The notes beneath the pieces were generated by a model. That model worked only from the letters and a program-made list of their open reading frames with translations, did no database searches and was not told where the DNA came from. The translations under genes and the position numbers were made by a program. A stretch of 20,541 bases of DNA, taken from an uncultured Phascolarctobacterium sp. (GTDB lineage Bacteria; Bacillota; Negativicutes; Acidaminococcales; Acidaminococcaceae). The DNA is taken from assembly GCF_905212365.1 (NCBI RefSeq), contig NZ_CAJMEH010000036.1, positions 1 to 20,541 on the forward strand, written 5' to 3'. Below are positions 1-7,476 of the stretch, piece after piece (the stretch's first letter is position 1; each line of letters starts with the position of its first letter).

Positions 1-2
1 CC

Positions 3-314
3 GCCGTGCCTAAATACCAGCACCTGCCTAAATATCCCGCTATGAGCCGCGATATTGCCGTTGTCGTGCCGCTGGAGGTAAGCAACGAGGAAATCGAAGC
101 CGTAATCCGCGCCAACGCCGGCGAGCTGTTGCGCACAGTCCGCGTGTTCGATATTTACACCGGCAAGCAGGTCGCGGCAGGCTGCAAATCCATGGCCTTC
201 AACCTGACCTATCAGGCGGACGACCGCACCCTGACCGACGCCGAGGTGGACGCCAGCATGAAGCAGGTTATCGCTCAGGTGGCCGAGGCTTATAAAGCAA
301 AGCTGAGAGCATAA
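3..314 (+). CDS. pheT: Phenylalanine--tRNA ligase beta subunit, C-terminal end (partial)
   Basis: This is the last 103 codons of a gene that begins before the window. The product is the beta chain of the alpha2beta2 phenylalanyl-tRNA synthetase, which charges tRNA-Phe in the cytoplasm. The visible part is the C-terminal ferredoxin-fold anticodon-binding domain (FDX-ACB). It starts with a PKYP-x-MSRDIAVVV block and continues with VRVFDIYTG, a MAFNLTYQADDRTLTD block and a closing helix, all typical of bacterial PheT C-termini. The reading frame is open from base 3, so the apparent start at base 6 is internal. The gene ends at TAA and is followed by a hairpin terminator, so it closes its transcription unit. 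The family assignment is firm; nothing can be said about the catalytic-like core because it lies outside. Confidence 0.93.
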   Translation, partial: AVPKYQHLPKYPAMSRDIAVVVPLEVSNEEIEAVIRANAGELLRTVRVFDIYTGKQVAAGCKSMAFNLTYQADDRTLTDAEVDASMKQVIAQVAEAYKAKLRA

Positions 315-354
315 TTTGTAAAACGCAGCGCGTTCATTAGCCGCAAAATATAAC

Positions 355-400
355 AAGGACTGAACCCTGTAAAAATTTTTCAGAGTTCAGTCCTTAATTT
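355..400. terminator. Bidirectional intrinsic terminator between pheT and the dehydrogenase gene
   Basis: AAGGACTGAAC (355-365) pairs perfectly with GTTCAGTCCTT (385-395). The loop holds a further CTG/CAG plus A5/T5 pairing. T-rich sequence follows on the plus strand. The two flanking genes converge here, so one hairpin can serve both. Confidence 0.8.
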
Positions 401-418
401 TATGCGCGGGGATAAAAT

Positions 419-1381
419 TTATTTTTTCAGCGAAGCCGCTCTTTCCAAAAAGCCTCGCAGAATATCGCAGGAGGCGTTGAATTTTTCCTGTTCTTCGTCT
501 GCCAGCGCTACTTCTAAAATTTCTTCGATACCGTTTTTGCCGATAACGCAGGGCACGCCTGCGGCTACGTCCTTCTGTCCGTATTGGCCGTTGAGCGCGG
601 TGGAGCAGGGCCAAATCAAATTTTGGTCGTGGAAGATGGCGCTGATAATCATCACGGCGGCGTTGGCGATGCCGAATTCGGTGCAGCCCTTGCCGTCGAT
701 TTCAATATCGCCGGCTTTTTTAACTTGCGCCTGCAAATCTTCTAAATTGATGACTGCGATGTCCGGGCGTTCGGCGCGCAGCTGCAGGAACGGCTTGGTG
801 CCGATGCGAATGCGGGACCAGACGATGAAGCTGGAATTGCCGTGCTCGCCCATGCAGATGATCTCCTGCCCGACGATGATCGTTTAGCCGGTGGCGGCGC
901 TGAGCACCCGCAGCAGGCGGTAGCTTTCCAAGCTGGTGCCGGTGCAGAAGCAGCGGTGGGGCTCCCAGTTCATTTCACGGCGAATATATTCGCAAATAAT
1001 GTCGGCCGGATTGGAAATGCTGAGCATAATGCCTTTGAAATCCACGGTCTTGAGATGGGAAACCACTTCGTCCGCCATTTTTATGGAATCGTCGAACATA
1101 TCCAGACGGGTTTCGCCGGGGCGGCGGCTGCGGCCAAAGGCCATAACGAGAATATCGGCGTCGTTCAGCTCCTCGTAACCGCCTGCGCGGATGCTTACGT
1201 CGCGTCCGGATAAGGAGCCGCTGACGCAGTCGTCCAAATCCAGCGCCTGGGCTGCGGCCTTTTGCGGCAGAATATCGATGAGCACAATATCGTCGGCTTC
1301 GCCGGATTGAATGAGAGCTAAAGCGACATGGGAGCCTACATGGCCCGCGCCGACGATGACGACCTTACGGTTTTTAAACAT
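419..1381 (-). pseudogene. L-lactate/malate dehydrogenase-family gene with an in-frame stop
   Basis: Read through one stop, this is a 320-codon gene of normal family length for NAD-dependent 2-hydroxyacid dehydrogenases of the LDH/MDH superfamily. The chosen ATG at 1381 has GGAGG 9 bases upstream. Visible features are the Rossmann motif GAGHVG (residues 11-16), an acidic residue after beta-2 (LID, 36), the mobile loop RRPGETRLD (86-94), SNPADI, the catalytic Arg in LESYR, and the catalytic His in MGEHGNS (His180). A TAA at 884-886 (codon 166) interrupts the frame between the LESYR and GEHGNS blocks. Both halves are in the same frame, so this is a nonsense codon or a 3-base insertion, not a frameshift. 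Residue 86 sits where LDHs have Gln102 and malate dehydrogenases have Arg, so oxaloacetate/malate may be the ancestral substrate. As written, the upstream product lacks the catalytic His and cannot be active. The stop could also be a sequence error. Confidence 0.85.
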
Positions 1382-1455
1382 GATGCATACCTCCAATTTG
1401 CGAAACGCAGCTTCGCTGCCAAATGAGAAAAAATAAACGCAAATCACTTAAATAT

Positions 1456-1484
1456 AGTATACTATTATCTGTAGCGGGCGACAA
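1456..1484 (-). promoter_or_regulatory. Sigma-A-type promoter of the dehydrogenase gene
   Basis: On the minus strand TTGTCG (1479-1484) and TATACT (1456-1461) are separated by exactly 17 bases. This lies about 75 bases upstream of the chosen start codon. The -10 region overlaps a small palindrome, TAGTATACTA. The promoter looks intact although the gene it drives is interrupted. Confidence 0.6.
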
Positions 1485-1601
1485 ATTTTTTTAGTGAGGA
1501 ATTTGTAAAATAAAAAGGATTTGCCGGGACGCAGGTCGTATTATTATCGCTGGAAAAAATCGCGGGCATAGTTTGACCGCGCTTGCGTAAAGGAGTATAA
1601 G

Positions 1602-2453
1602 ATGCTGCATATAGGATGTCATTTATCTTCAAGTAAAGGCTTTTTAGCTATGGGTAAAACGGCGCTGTCCATTGGGGCCGACACCTTTCAATTTTTTACG
1701 CGCAATCCCCGCGGAGGCAAAGCGAAAGAGGTAAAGCCGGAGGACGCGGCGGCGCTGGCGCAGCTGTGCGCGGAGCATAATTTTGCGCCGCTGCTGGCGC
1801 ATGCGCCTTACACTATGAATCCTGCTGCCGCCGAGCCGCGCATTTTAGACTTTGCCCGCATGGTTATGGAGGGCGATTTGGCGCAGCTGGAATATCTGCC
1901 GGGCAATATGTATAATTTTCATCCGGGTAGCCATGTGAAGCAGGGCGCGGAGGTGGGCGTGGAAAAAATCGCCGCGCTGCTCAACGCGGTGCTGCATAAG
2001 GATTTGCATACCACGGTGCTTTTGGAAACTATGGCGGGCAAGGGCTCGGAAATTGGCCGCAGCTTTGAGGAGCTGGCCGCAATTTTGGACAAGGTGCAGC
2101 TGAACGAAAAAGTGAGCATCTGCCTGGATACCTGCCATATTTTTGACGGCGGCTATGATATTGTCAATAATCTGGACGGGGTTTTAGAAAGCTTTGACCG
2201 CGTTATAGGTCTGAATAAGCTGCGCGCCGTACATTTGAACGACAGCCTGAATCCTTTGGGCAGCCATAAGGACCGCCACGCCTGCATCGGAGCAGGAACG
2301 ATCGGGCTTGCTGCGTTGTCGGCGGTGACGAAGCACCCGGCGCTGCGCAATTTGCCTTTTTATTTGGAAACGCCGAACGAGCTGCCGGGCTACGCGGCGG
2401 AAATCAAAATGCTGCGGGAGCTGTACGAAGAAGATTTTCGGCATGGGGTATAG
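1602..2453 (+). CDS. nfo: Endonuclease IV (deoxyribonuclease IV), AP endonuclease
   Basis: 283 aa, close to the 280-285 aa typical of the family. It cleaves the backbone 5' of abasic sites in base excision repair and acts in the cytoplasm on DNA. It folds as a TIM barrel with a three-zinc centre. The expected ligand motifs are present in order: AHAPY (His67), NFHPGSH (His107), LLET (Glu142), CLDTCH (Asp176, His179), HLNDS, KDRH and LETPN near the C-terminus. The start is preceded by AAAGGAG six bases upstream. The gene stands alone, divergent from the dehydrogenase gene, and the trp control region follows. No residue of the metal site appears to be missing. Confidence 0.96.
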   Translation: MLHIGCHLSSSKGFLAMGKTALSIGADTFQFFTRNPRGGKAKEVKPEDAAALAQLCAEHNFAPLLAHAPYTMNPAAAEPRILDFARMVMEGDLAQLEYLPGNMYNFHPGSHVKQGAEVGVEKIAALLNAVLHKDLHTTVLLETMAGKGSEIGRSFEELAAILDKVQLNEKVSICLDTCHIFDGGYDIVNNLDGVLESFDRVIGLNKLRAVHLNDSLNPLGSHKDRHACIGAGTIGLAALSAVTKHPALRNLPFYLETPNELPGYAAEIKMLRELYEEDFRHGV

Positions 2454-2512
2454 AATGCTGAAGGTGGAGTGAGCTTTGCGTTTGGCAAGTCGCGCTCGCT
2501 TTTGCCGGTGTA

Positions 2513-2548
2513 CAATTCATTTTGTAAATTACTTTACAAAATGAATTG
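2513..2548. repeat. Perfect 16-bp inverted repeat, 4-base loop
   Basis: The arm at 2513-2528 (CAATTCATTTTGTAAA) is the exact reverse complement of 2533-2548, with TTAC between. It lies 60 bases after the nfo stop and 36 bases before the trp -35 box. No T-run follows directly, so it is an atypical terminator for nfo. It could instead be a protein-binding operator or a mobile-element relic. Its role is not determined. Confidence 0.6.
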
Positions 2549-2584
2549 CATCTTCGCAGTAAAAAACTTTTTTGTAAAAAACAG

Positions 2585-2613
2585 TTGACGCTATGCGTAG
2601 CCGGTAGTAAAAT
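2585..2613 (+). promoter_or_regulatory. Promoter of the trp operon
   Basis: TTGACG (2585-2590), a 17-base spacer, then TAAAAT (2608-2613). Transcription would start near 2620, some 25 bases before the T-box stem I. The leader is therefore about 330 nt long before trpE. Confidence 0.8.
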
Positions 2614-2639
2614 AAGCACAACTTCAAAAAACCGCAAAC

Positions 2640-2930
2640 CGTTGAGACGGAGATCAAGTCGGTAGATGCGCTTACAGAGAGTCCGGGGAGCTGAAAGCCG
2701 GGTAGAGATGCAGGCCGATAAATGGACCGTCGAGGGTGCTGTCAAATCGTTGAAAGTGATTTGTAAAATCATTGAGCGAGAGTATTCGGCAACGTAACAT
2801 CTGCGTTAAGGGTGAGGAATGTGTTGGCATTCTGCGAAAGAGCGCCGCGTGGCGGCGAAACAAGGTGGTACCGCAGGTATAAGTTTATTATGGCCTGTCC
2901 TTGAGTAAAATCGAGGACGGGTCTTTTTTA
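2640..2930 (+). ncRNA. T-box riboswitch, tryptophan-specific (UGG specifier)
   Basis: This untranslated leader senses the charging state of tRNA-Trp. Stem I closes between GACGG (2646-2650) and CCGTC (2727-2731). The distal part contains the usual CAGAGAG and GGGGAGCTGAAAGCC blocks. The specifier codon is TGG at 2723-2725, directly before the closing strand of stem I and followed by A, as in the family. The conserved T-box sequence AAGGTGGTACCGC lies at 2862-2874, and its TGGT bulge pairs with the tRNA acceptor end. The intrinsic terminator follows at 2892-2929. Uncharged tRNA-Trp should stabilise the antiterminator and allow transcription of trpE-A. This agrees with the genes downstream, which independently supports the UGG reading. 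Only one T-box is present, not a tandem array. Confidence 0.93.
2892..2929 (+). terminator. T-box regulated intrinsic terminator
   Basis: Strands 2892-2904 and 2911-2923 form a 13-bp stem with three G-U pairs and a GTAAAA loop. T6 follows at 2924-2929. It ends 19 bases before the trpE start and is the regulated stop of the leader. Confidence 0.88.
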
Positions 2931-2948
2931 TTGGTATGAGGTGTTAAA

Positions 2949-4412
2949 ATGTTAAATTTAACTTTGGAACAGGTTAAGGCATACGCTAAGGAATACAAAG
3001 CGGTGCCCGTGGCGAAGGAATGCCTAGCGGATATGCTGACGCCGCTGGCGTTTCTGGCTAATGTAAGGCGCAGCAGCCGCAATTATTTTTTGCTGGAAAG
3101 CATCGAGGGCGGCGAGCATTGGGCGCGCTATTCCTTCGTAGGGTACGACCCGGTGCTGCGTTTGAAAATTACCGACGGCGACGCGGAAATTATCAGCGGC
3201 GCGGCGGTGAAGTACAAGGAGCAGGACCCGCTGAACTGTATCCGCAATATTTTGGCGGAATACAAAGCGCCGCAAATCGACGGACTGCCCAATTTTACCG
3301 GCGGTCTGGTGGGCGTGTTCGGCTTCGACTTTATGCGTTACTGCGAGCCGGAGATGCGCGTAAACAAAGAGCGCAAGACCGATTTTGCCGACGTGGATTT
3401 AATGCTTTTCGATAAGCTGATAGCTTTTGACCATTTGAAGCAAAAGATTTTTTTAATTGCCAACGTCAAGACGGATAACGTGGAGGTTAATTACGCTAAA
3501 GCTGAGCGTGAGATAGCGGCGATGGAGGAAATGCTCTTTATGCCCGTGCAGCCCTTTAAGCCGGCAAAGGCGAAGCTGGGAGAATTTACCAGCAACCAGA
3601 GCCGCGAGCAGTATGCAAAAAATGTTTTGGCGTGCAAGGAGTATATTAAAAACGGCGACGCTTTTCAGATTGTCTACGCGCAAAAGTTCAGCGCTGCCTA
3701 TGACCAAAGCTTGTTCAGCGCTTACCGTTATTTGCGCACGACGAACCCGTCGCAGTACATGGTTTTTCTGCACAACGACGATGTGGAAATTGCCGGCAGC
3801 TCGCCGGAAACTTTAGTCAAGGTCGTGGGGCGCGAGGTCATCAGCATGCCGATTGCCGGTACGCGGCGACGCGGCAAAACTGCGGCGGAGGATTTGGCGC
3901 TGGAGCGCGAGCTTTTGGCGGATGCCAAGGAAACTGCGGAGCATAATATGCTGGTGGACCTGGGACGCAACGACGTGGGCCGCGTCTGCGACTTCGGCAC
4001 GGTGAAGGTCAGCGATTATAAAGCGATTAAGCGGTTCAGCCATGTGATGCACATAACGAGTAAAGTGACGGGCAGGCTGAGCGAGGGCAAGGACGCGCTG
4101 GACGCTTTGAAGGCGGTTTTCCCGGCGGGAACCTTGAGCGGCGCGCCGAAAATCCGCGCTTGCGAAATTATCGACGAGCTGGAGCCGGAGCGACGCGGTG
4201 TGTACGGCGGCGGCATGGGCTATCTTGATTTCGGCGGCAATATGGATATTTGCATTACGATTCGCACCATGGTCAAGAAAAACGACCGCGTATATATTCA
4301 GGCTGGCGGCGGCATCGTCTTCGACAGCGTGGTGGACAATGAATTTCAGGAAACGGTTAATAAGGCCGGCGCTTGCATGACGGCGCTGCGCCTGACGGCA
4401 GAGGAGGAGTAA
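2949..4412 (+). CDS. trpE: Anthranilate synthase component I
   Basis: 487 aa, usual length. With TrpG it converts chorismate and glutamine-derived ammonia to anthranilate, the first committed step of tryptophan synthesis. The N-terminal domain carries LLES (48-51), the segment known to form part of the tryptophan feedback site, and NPSQYM further on. The C-terminal chorismate-binding domain shows SSPETL, PIAGTRRRG, DLGRNDVGRV, PAGTLSGAPKIRACEIID, RRGVYGGGMGYL and QAGGGIVFDS in the expected order. GAGGTG lies 5 bases before the ATG. It is the first gene of the operon, directly behind the T-box terminator, and its TAA is two bases before the trpG start. Isochorismate or aminodeoxychorismate synthase relatives are possible in principle, but the operon settles the call. 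Confidence 0.97.
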   Translation: MLNLTLEQVKAYAKEYKAVPVAKECLADMLTPLAFLANVRRSSRNYFLLESIEGGEHWARYSFVGYDPVLRLKITDGDAEIISGAAVKYKEQDPLNCIRNILAEYKAPQIDGLPNFTGGLVGVFGFDFMRYCEPEMRVNKERKTDFADVDLMLFDKLIAFDHLKQKIFLIANVKTDNVEVNYAKAEREIAAMEEMLFMPVQPFKPAKAKLGEFTSNQSREQYAKNVLACKEYIKNGDAFQIVYAQKFSAAYDQSLFSAYRYLRTTNPSQYMVFLHNDDVEIAGSSPETLVKVVGREVISMPIAGTRRRGKTAAEDLALERELLADAKETAEHNMLVDLGRNDVGRVCDFGTVKVSDYKAIKRFSHVMHITSKVTGRLSEGKDALDALKAVFPAGTLSGAPKIRACEIIDELEPERRGVYGGGMGYLDFGGNMDICITIRTMVKKNDRVYIQAGGGIVFDSVVDNEFQETVNKAGACMTALRLTAEEE

Positions 4413-4414
4413 GC

Positions 4415-4981
4415 ATGATTTTGATTATCGATAATTACGACAGCTTTACCCATAATCTGTACCAGCTGATTGGCGAAATCAACCCGGATATTAAAGTCGT
4501 GCGCAACGATAAGATAACGGTTGCGGAAATCGACGCGCTGCGTCCCAGCCACATTATCATTTCGCCGGGGCCGGGTAATCCGCAGCAGGCGGGTATTTGC
4601 CTGGAGGTCATCAAGCGATTGAGCGGCAAATATCCGATTTTAGGCGTGTGCCTGGGTCATCAGGCCATTGGCGAAGCGTTCGGCGGCAAGGTAGTGCGCG
4701 CGCCGGAAATTGTTCACGGCAAGAGCGATAAAATTTACATCGTCAAAGAGTCGCCGCTTTTGGCGGGTCTGCCCGACGGCTTTGAAGCGGCCCGCTACCA
4801 TTCGCTGATAGTGGAGCCCGAAAGCTTGCCGGAATGTCTGGAGGTTACGGCGCAAACGCAAAAATGCGAAATCATGGCGCTGCAGCATAAGGAATATCAG
4901 GTGTACGGCGTGCAGTTCCATCCCGAATCCATTATGACGCCGCAGGGGCGGGTAATTCTGGAGAATTTCTTAAAATTATAA
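4415..4981 (+). CDS. trpG: Anthranilate synthase component II (glutamine amidotransferase)
   Basis: 188 aa, a single class I (triad) amidotransferase domain that hydrolyses glutamine and passes ammonia to TrpE. The nucleophile is Cys79 in GVCLGHQ. The His and Glu of the triad are His169 and Glu171 in VQFHPES. An oxyanion-loop motif SPGPGNPQQAG lies at 50-60. The start at 4415 is chosen because GAGGAGG lies just upstream and the family start MILIIDNYDSF follows; an upstream in-frame ATG at 4373 lies inside trpE. The gene is not fused to trpD here. Such subunits can also serve p-aminobenzoate synthase; no pabB is in the window. Confidence 0.96.
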   Translation: MILIIDNYDSFTHNLYQLIGEINPDIKVVRNDKITVAEIDALRPSHIIISPGPGNPQQAGICLEVIKRLSGKYPILGVCLGHQAIGEAFGGKVVRAPEIVHGKSDKIYIVKESPLLAGLPDGFEAARYHSLIVEPESLPECLEVTAQTQKCEIMALQHKEYQVYGVQFHPESIMTPQGRVILENFLKL

Positions 4982-4998
4982 ATAACATATCAGAGCCA

Positions 4999-5015
4999 GC
5001 TCCCTTGCAGGGAGC
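4999..5015 (+). other. Small hairpin between trpG and trpD
   Basis: GCTCCCT (4999-5005) and AGGGAGC (5009-5015) form a perfect 7-bp stem with a 3-base loop. An A-rich stretch and the trpD ribosome binding site follow, with no T-run. It sits in the largest gap inside the operon (62 bases) and could affect mRNA processing or stability. Confidence 0.45.
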
Positions 5016-5043
5016 CGAAAGAAAAAATAAGGAGCGATATACC

Positions 5044-6060
5044 ATGATTAAAGAAGCGATTGAAAAAATAGTTGACAAGCAGGATTTGAGCTACCGCGAA
5101 GCCTACGACGTGATGAACGAGATTATGAGCGGCGAAACTACGGCGACGCAGAACGCGGCGTTTTTGGCGGCGCTGTCGACCAAGAGCACGACGGCGGAAA
5201 CCACCGACGAAATTGCCGGCTGCGCGGCCGCGATGCGCGACCATGCGTTAAAAGTGGAAACGGATATGGATATTTTTGAAATCGTCGGCACCGGCGGCGA
5301 CCACGCCAACAGCTTCAACATTTCCACGACGTCGGCTTTGGTTGCGGCTGCAGGCGGCATGAAGGTGGCCAAGCACGGCAACCGCGCCGCTTCTTCCAAA
5401 TGCGGCACGGCGGATTGTCTGGAAGCGCTGGGCGTGAACATTCAGCAGAGCCCGGAAAAATGTATAGAATTATTGAAGGAAGTCGGCATGTGCTTCTTTT
5501 TCGCGCAGAAGTACCACACTTCGATGAAATACGTCGGCCCCATCCGCAAGGAGCTGGGCATCCGCACCGTGTTCAATATTTTAGGGCCGCTGACGAACCC
5601 CGGCAGTCCCAAACGCCAGCTTTTGGGCGTATACGACGAATATCTGGTGCAGCCTTTGGCGCAGGTTTTAATCAGCCTGGGCGTTCAGCGCGGCATGGTG
5701 GTTTACGGTCAGGATAAGCTGGACGAAATTTCTTTGAGCGCGCCGACGACGGTGTGCGAATTTAAAGACGGCTGGTTGAAAAATTATGTGATTACGCCGG
5801 AGCAGTTCGGCTTTGAACGGTGCCGCAGAGAAGATTTGCGCGGCGGTATGCCGGACGAAAATGCCAAAATTACGCGCGACGTGCTGGGCGGCGAGCGCGG
5901 ACACCGCCGCAACGCCGTACTTTTGAACGCGGGCGCGGCTTTGTACATCGGCGAGAAGGCGGCGACTTTGGAAGAAGGCGTGAAGCTGGCGGCAGAACTT
6001 ATCGACAGCGGCAAAGCCTTGGCAGCGCTGGCTAAGCTTATCGAGTTGAGCAATAAATAA
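5044..6060 (+). CDS. trpD: Anthranilate phosphoribosyltransferase
   Basis: 338 aa. It joins anthranilate to phosphoribosyl pyrophosphate (PRPP), giving phosphoribosyl-anthranilate, the second step of the pathway. The PRPP-binding glycine loop GTGGDHANSFN begins at residue 82, followed by STTSA. The KHGNRAASSKCGTAD block, the MKYVGPIRKELGIRTVFN block and LGPLTNPG are also present, and DEISLSAPT marks the metal-binding DE pair. The helical N-terminal domain (about residues 1-70) is complete. The start at 5044 has AAGGAG 10 bases upstream and gives the family-typical N-terminus; an in-frame ATG at 5005 has no such site. It is a stand-alone TrpD, not fused to TrpG. Confidence 0.96.
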   Translation: MIKEAIEKIVDKQDLSYREAYDVMNEIMSGETTATQNAAFLAALSTKSTTAETTDEIAGCAAAMRDHALKVETDMDIFEIVGTGGDHANSFNISTTSALVAAAGGMKVAKHGNRAASSKCGTADCLEALGVNIQQSPEKCIELLKEVGMCFFFAQKYHTSMKYVGPIRKELGIRTVFNILGPLTNPGSPKRQLLGVYDEYLVQPLAQVLISLGVQRGMVVYGQDKLDEISLSAPTTVCEFKDGWLKNYVITPEQFGFERCRREDLRGGMPDENAKITRDVLGGERGHRRNAVLLNAGAALYIGEKAATLEEGVKLAAELIDSGKALAALAKLIELSNK

Positions 6061-6071
6061 GCGGTGGCAAG

Positions 6072-6854
6072 ATGACGATACTGGACGAAATTGCAAAATA
6101 CGCTAAAAAGCGCGTGGCAAAGGCTAAGGAGCAAAAAAGCTTATACGCTGTGCGGGACGAGGCCGAAGGCCGGCCGCAGGGCAAGGATTTTCAGGCGGCG
6201 TTGGCCGCTCCCGGACTCAGCGTTATCGCCGAGCTGAAAAAAGCGTCGCCTTCCAAGGGCTTAATTGACCCGGACTTTGAGCGCCGCTACCTGGCGCAGG
6301 CACAGCTTTACGAGGAAGGCGGCGCGGCGGCGATTTCCTGCCTGACGGAGCCGCGATATTTTTTGGGCAGCGACGAATATTTGACGCAGGTGCGGCAAAG
6401 AGTGAACTTGCCAATTTTGCGTAAGGACTTCACCGTCGATGAATACCAGATATATGAAGCGAAAAATATCGGCGCGGACGCGGTGCTCTTGATTTGCTCG
6501 CTGCTGAGCGCAAGCCAGCTGGCGGAATATTTGTGCCAGGCGCGTGAACTCAACATGGCGGCGCTTGTGGAGGCGCACACGGCGGAAGAGGTAAGCACGG
6601 CGTTGGCGGCGGGCGCGGAAATTATCGGCGTCAACAACCGCAATCTGAAAGACTTTAGCGTGAACCCGTTGAACAGTTTGCGCTTGCGTGACAAAATCCC
6701 GCAGGATAAAATTTTTGTCGCTGAAAGCGGCGTTACCTGCGCCAGCGACGCGGCGGCGCTTAAAGCGGCGGGCGCGCAGGCGGTGTTGGTTGGCGAAGCG
6801 TTGATGCGGGCGGCGGACCCGGCGGCGCTGATTAAGGAGCTGCGCGGTGAGTAA
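6072..6854 (+). CDS. trpC: Indole-3-glycerol phosphate synthase
   Basis: 260 aa TIM barrel that closes the ring of carboxyphenylamino-deoxyribulose phosphate to give indole-3-glycerol phosphate. Seen motifs are AELKKASPSKG (residues 53-63, with catalytic Glu54 and Lys56), SCLTEPRYFLGS, PILRKDF with the second catalytic Lys, VEAHTAEE, GVNNRNLKDF and VAESGV, which binds phosphate. The upstream ribosome site is weak (GGTGG), so expression may partly depend on coupling to trpD 11 bases before. It is not fused to trpF, and its last 8 bases overlap trpF. Confidence 0.96.
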   Translation: MTILDEIAKYAKKRVAKAKEQKSLYAVRDEAEGRPQGKDFQAALAAPGLSVIAELKKASPSKGLIDPDFERRYLAQAQLYEEGGAAAISCLTEPRYFLGSDEYLTQVRQRVNLPILRKDFTVDEYQIYEAKNIGADAVLLICSLLSASQLAEYLCQARELNMAALVEAHTAEEVSTALAAGAEIIGVNNRNLKDFSVNPLNSLRLRDKIPQDKIFVAESGVTCASDAAALKAAGAQAVLVGEALMRAADPAALIKELRGE

Positions 6855-7476
6855 AATCAAAATAAAAATTTGCGGCCTGAGCCGCAGGGAAGATATTGCC
6901 TGCGTCAACGAACTGCTGCCGGATTTTATCGGCTTTAACTTTTATCCGCCAAGCAAGCGTTACGTAACGGCGCGGCAGGGGGGGGGGCTGAAAAAAATTT
7001 TGTCGCCGCAGATTAAAGCCGTGGGCGTCTTTGTCAACGCGGAAATGGATTTTATTTTATCGCTGGCGGCTGCTGGCGTTATCGATATGATTCAGCTGCA
7101 CGGCGACGAGGATGCGGCCTACTGCCGCAAATTAAAAGCACTGACGCGACTGCCCTTGATTAAAGCGGTGCGCGTCCGCAATGAAGAATCCCTGCGCGGT
7201 TTGGAGAATTATCCTGTCGACTATTTCCTTTTCGACGCTTATGCGCAGGGGCAGTACGGCGGTACGGGGCAGCGCCTGGCGGTGCCGCTGAAAGATAAAA
7301 AAATCGCCCGGCCCTATTTTATAGCGGGCGGGCTGGACGCGGACAATGTTTTAGAAATATTAAGCGAGGCCGACGCTTTCGCCGCAGACGTGTGCGGCGG
7401 CGTGGAAACGGACGGCGTGAAGGACCCGCAGAAAATCGCGGCGTTTATAGAAAAGATAAGGGGAGATTACAAATGA
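6847..7476 (+). CDS. trpF: Phosphoribosylanthranilate isomerase
   Basis: 209 aa including a GTG start. It isomerises phosphoribosylanthranilate to the open-chain ketose used by TrpC. The catalytic Cys is Cys9 in KICGL and the catalytic Asp lies in LFDAYAQG. Other family blocks are FIGFNFYPPSKRYV, VGVFVN, IQLHGDED, GGTGQ, FIAGGL and DVCGGVETDGVKD. AAGGAG lies 6 bases before the GTG, inside trpC. A run of ten G (6978-6987) encodes three glycines after YVTARQ and is followed three bases later by seven A. The spacing between YV and VGVFV equals that of typical TrpF proteins, so the current frame is the intact one. The stop overlaps the trpB start as ATGA. Confidence 0.94.
   Translation: MSKIKIKICGLSRREDIACVNELLPDFIGFNFYPPSKRYVTARQGGGLKKILSPQIKAVGVFVNAEMDFILSLAAAGVIDMIQLHGDEDAAYCRKLKALTRLPLIKAVRVRNEESLRGLENYPVDYFLFDAYAQGQYGGTGQRLAVPLKDKKIARPYFIAGGLDADNVLEILSEADAFAADVCGGVETDGVKDPQKIAAFIEKIRGDYK

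Noticed and set aside
419..853. Downstream half of the dehydrogenase as an independent gene starting at MGEHGNS
   Set aside because: The start would fall exactly on the catalytic motif, no ribosome site precedes it, and the upstream half is in the same frame.
842..1213. Plus-strand open frame of 123 codons opposite the dehydrogenase gene
   Set aside because: It is a shadow of the minus-strand gene, whose Rossmann and loop motifs are clear; it has no ribosome site or recognisable domain.
1573..1601. TTGACC - 17 bases - TATAAG just before nfo as a promoter
   Set aside because: The -10 box would touch the start codon, so transcription would begin inside the gene and leave out the good AAAGGAG site; probably chance.
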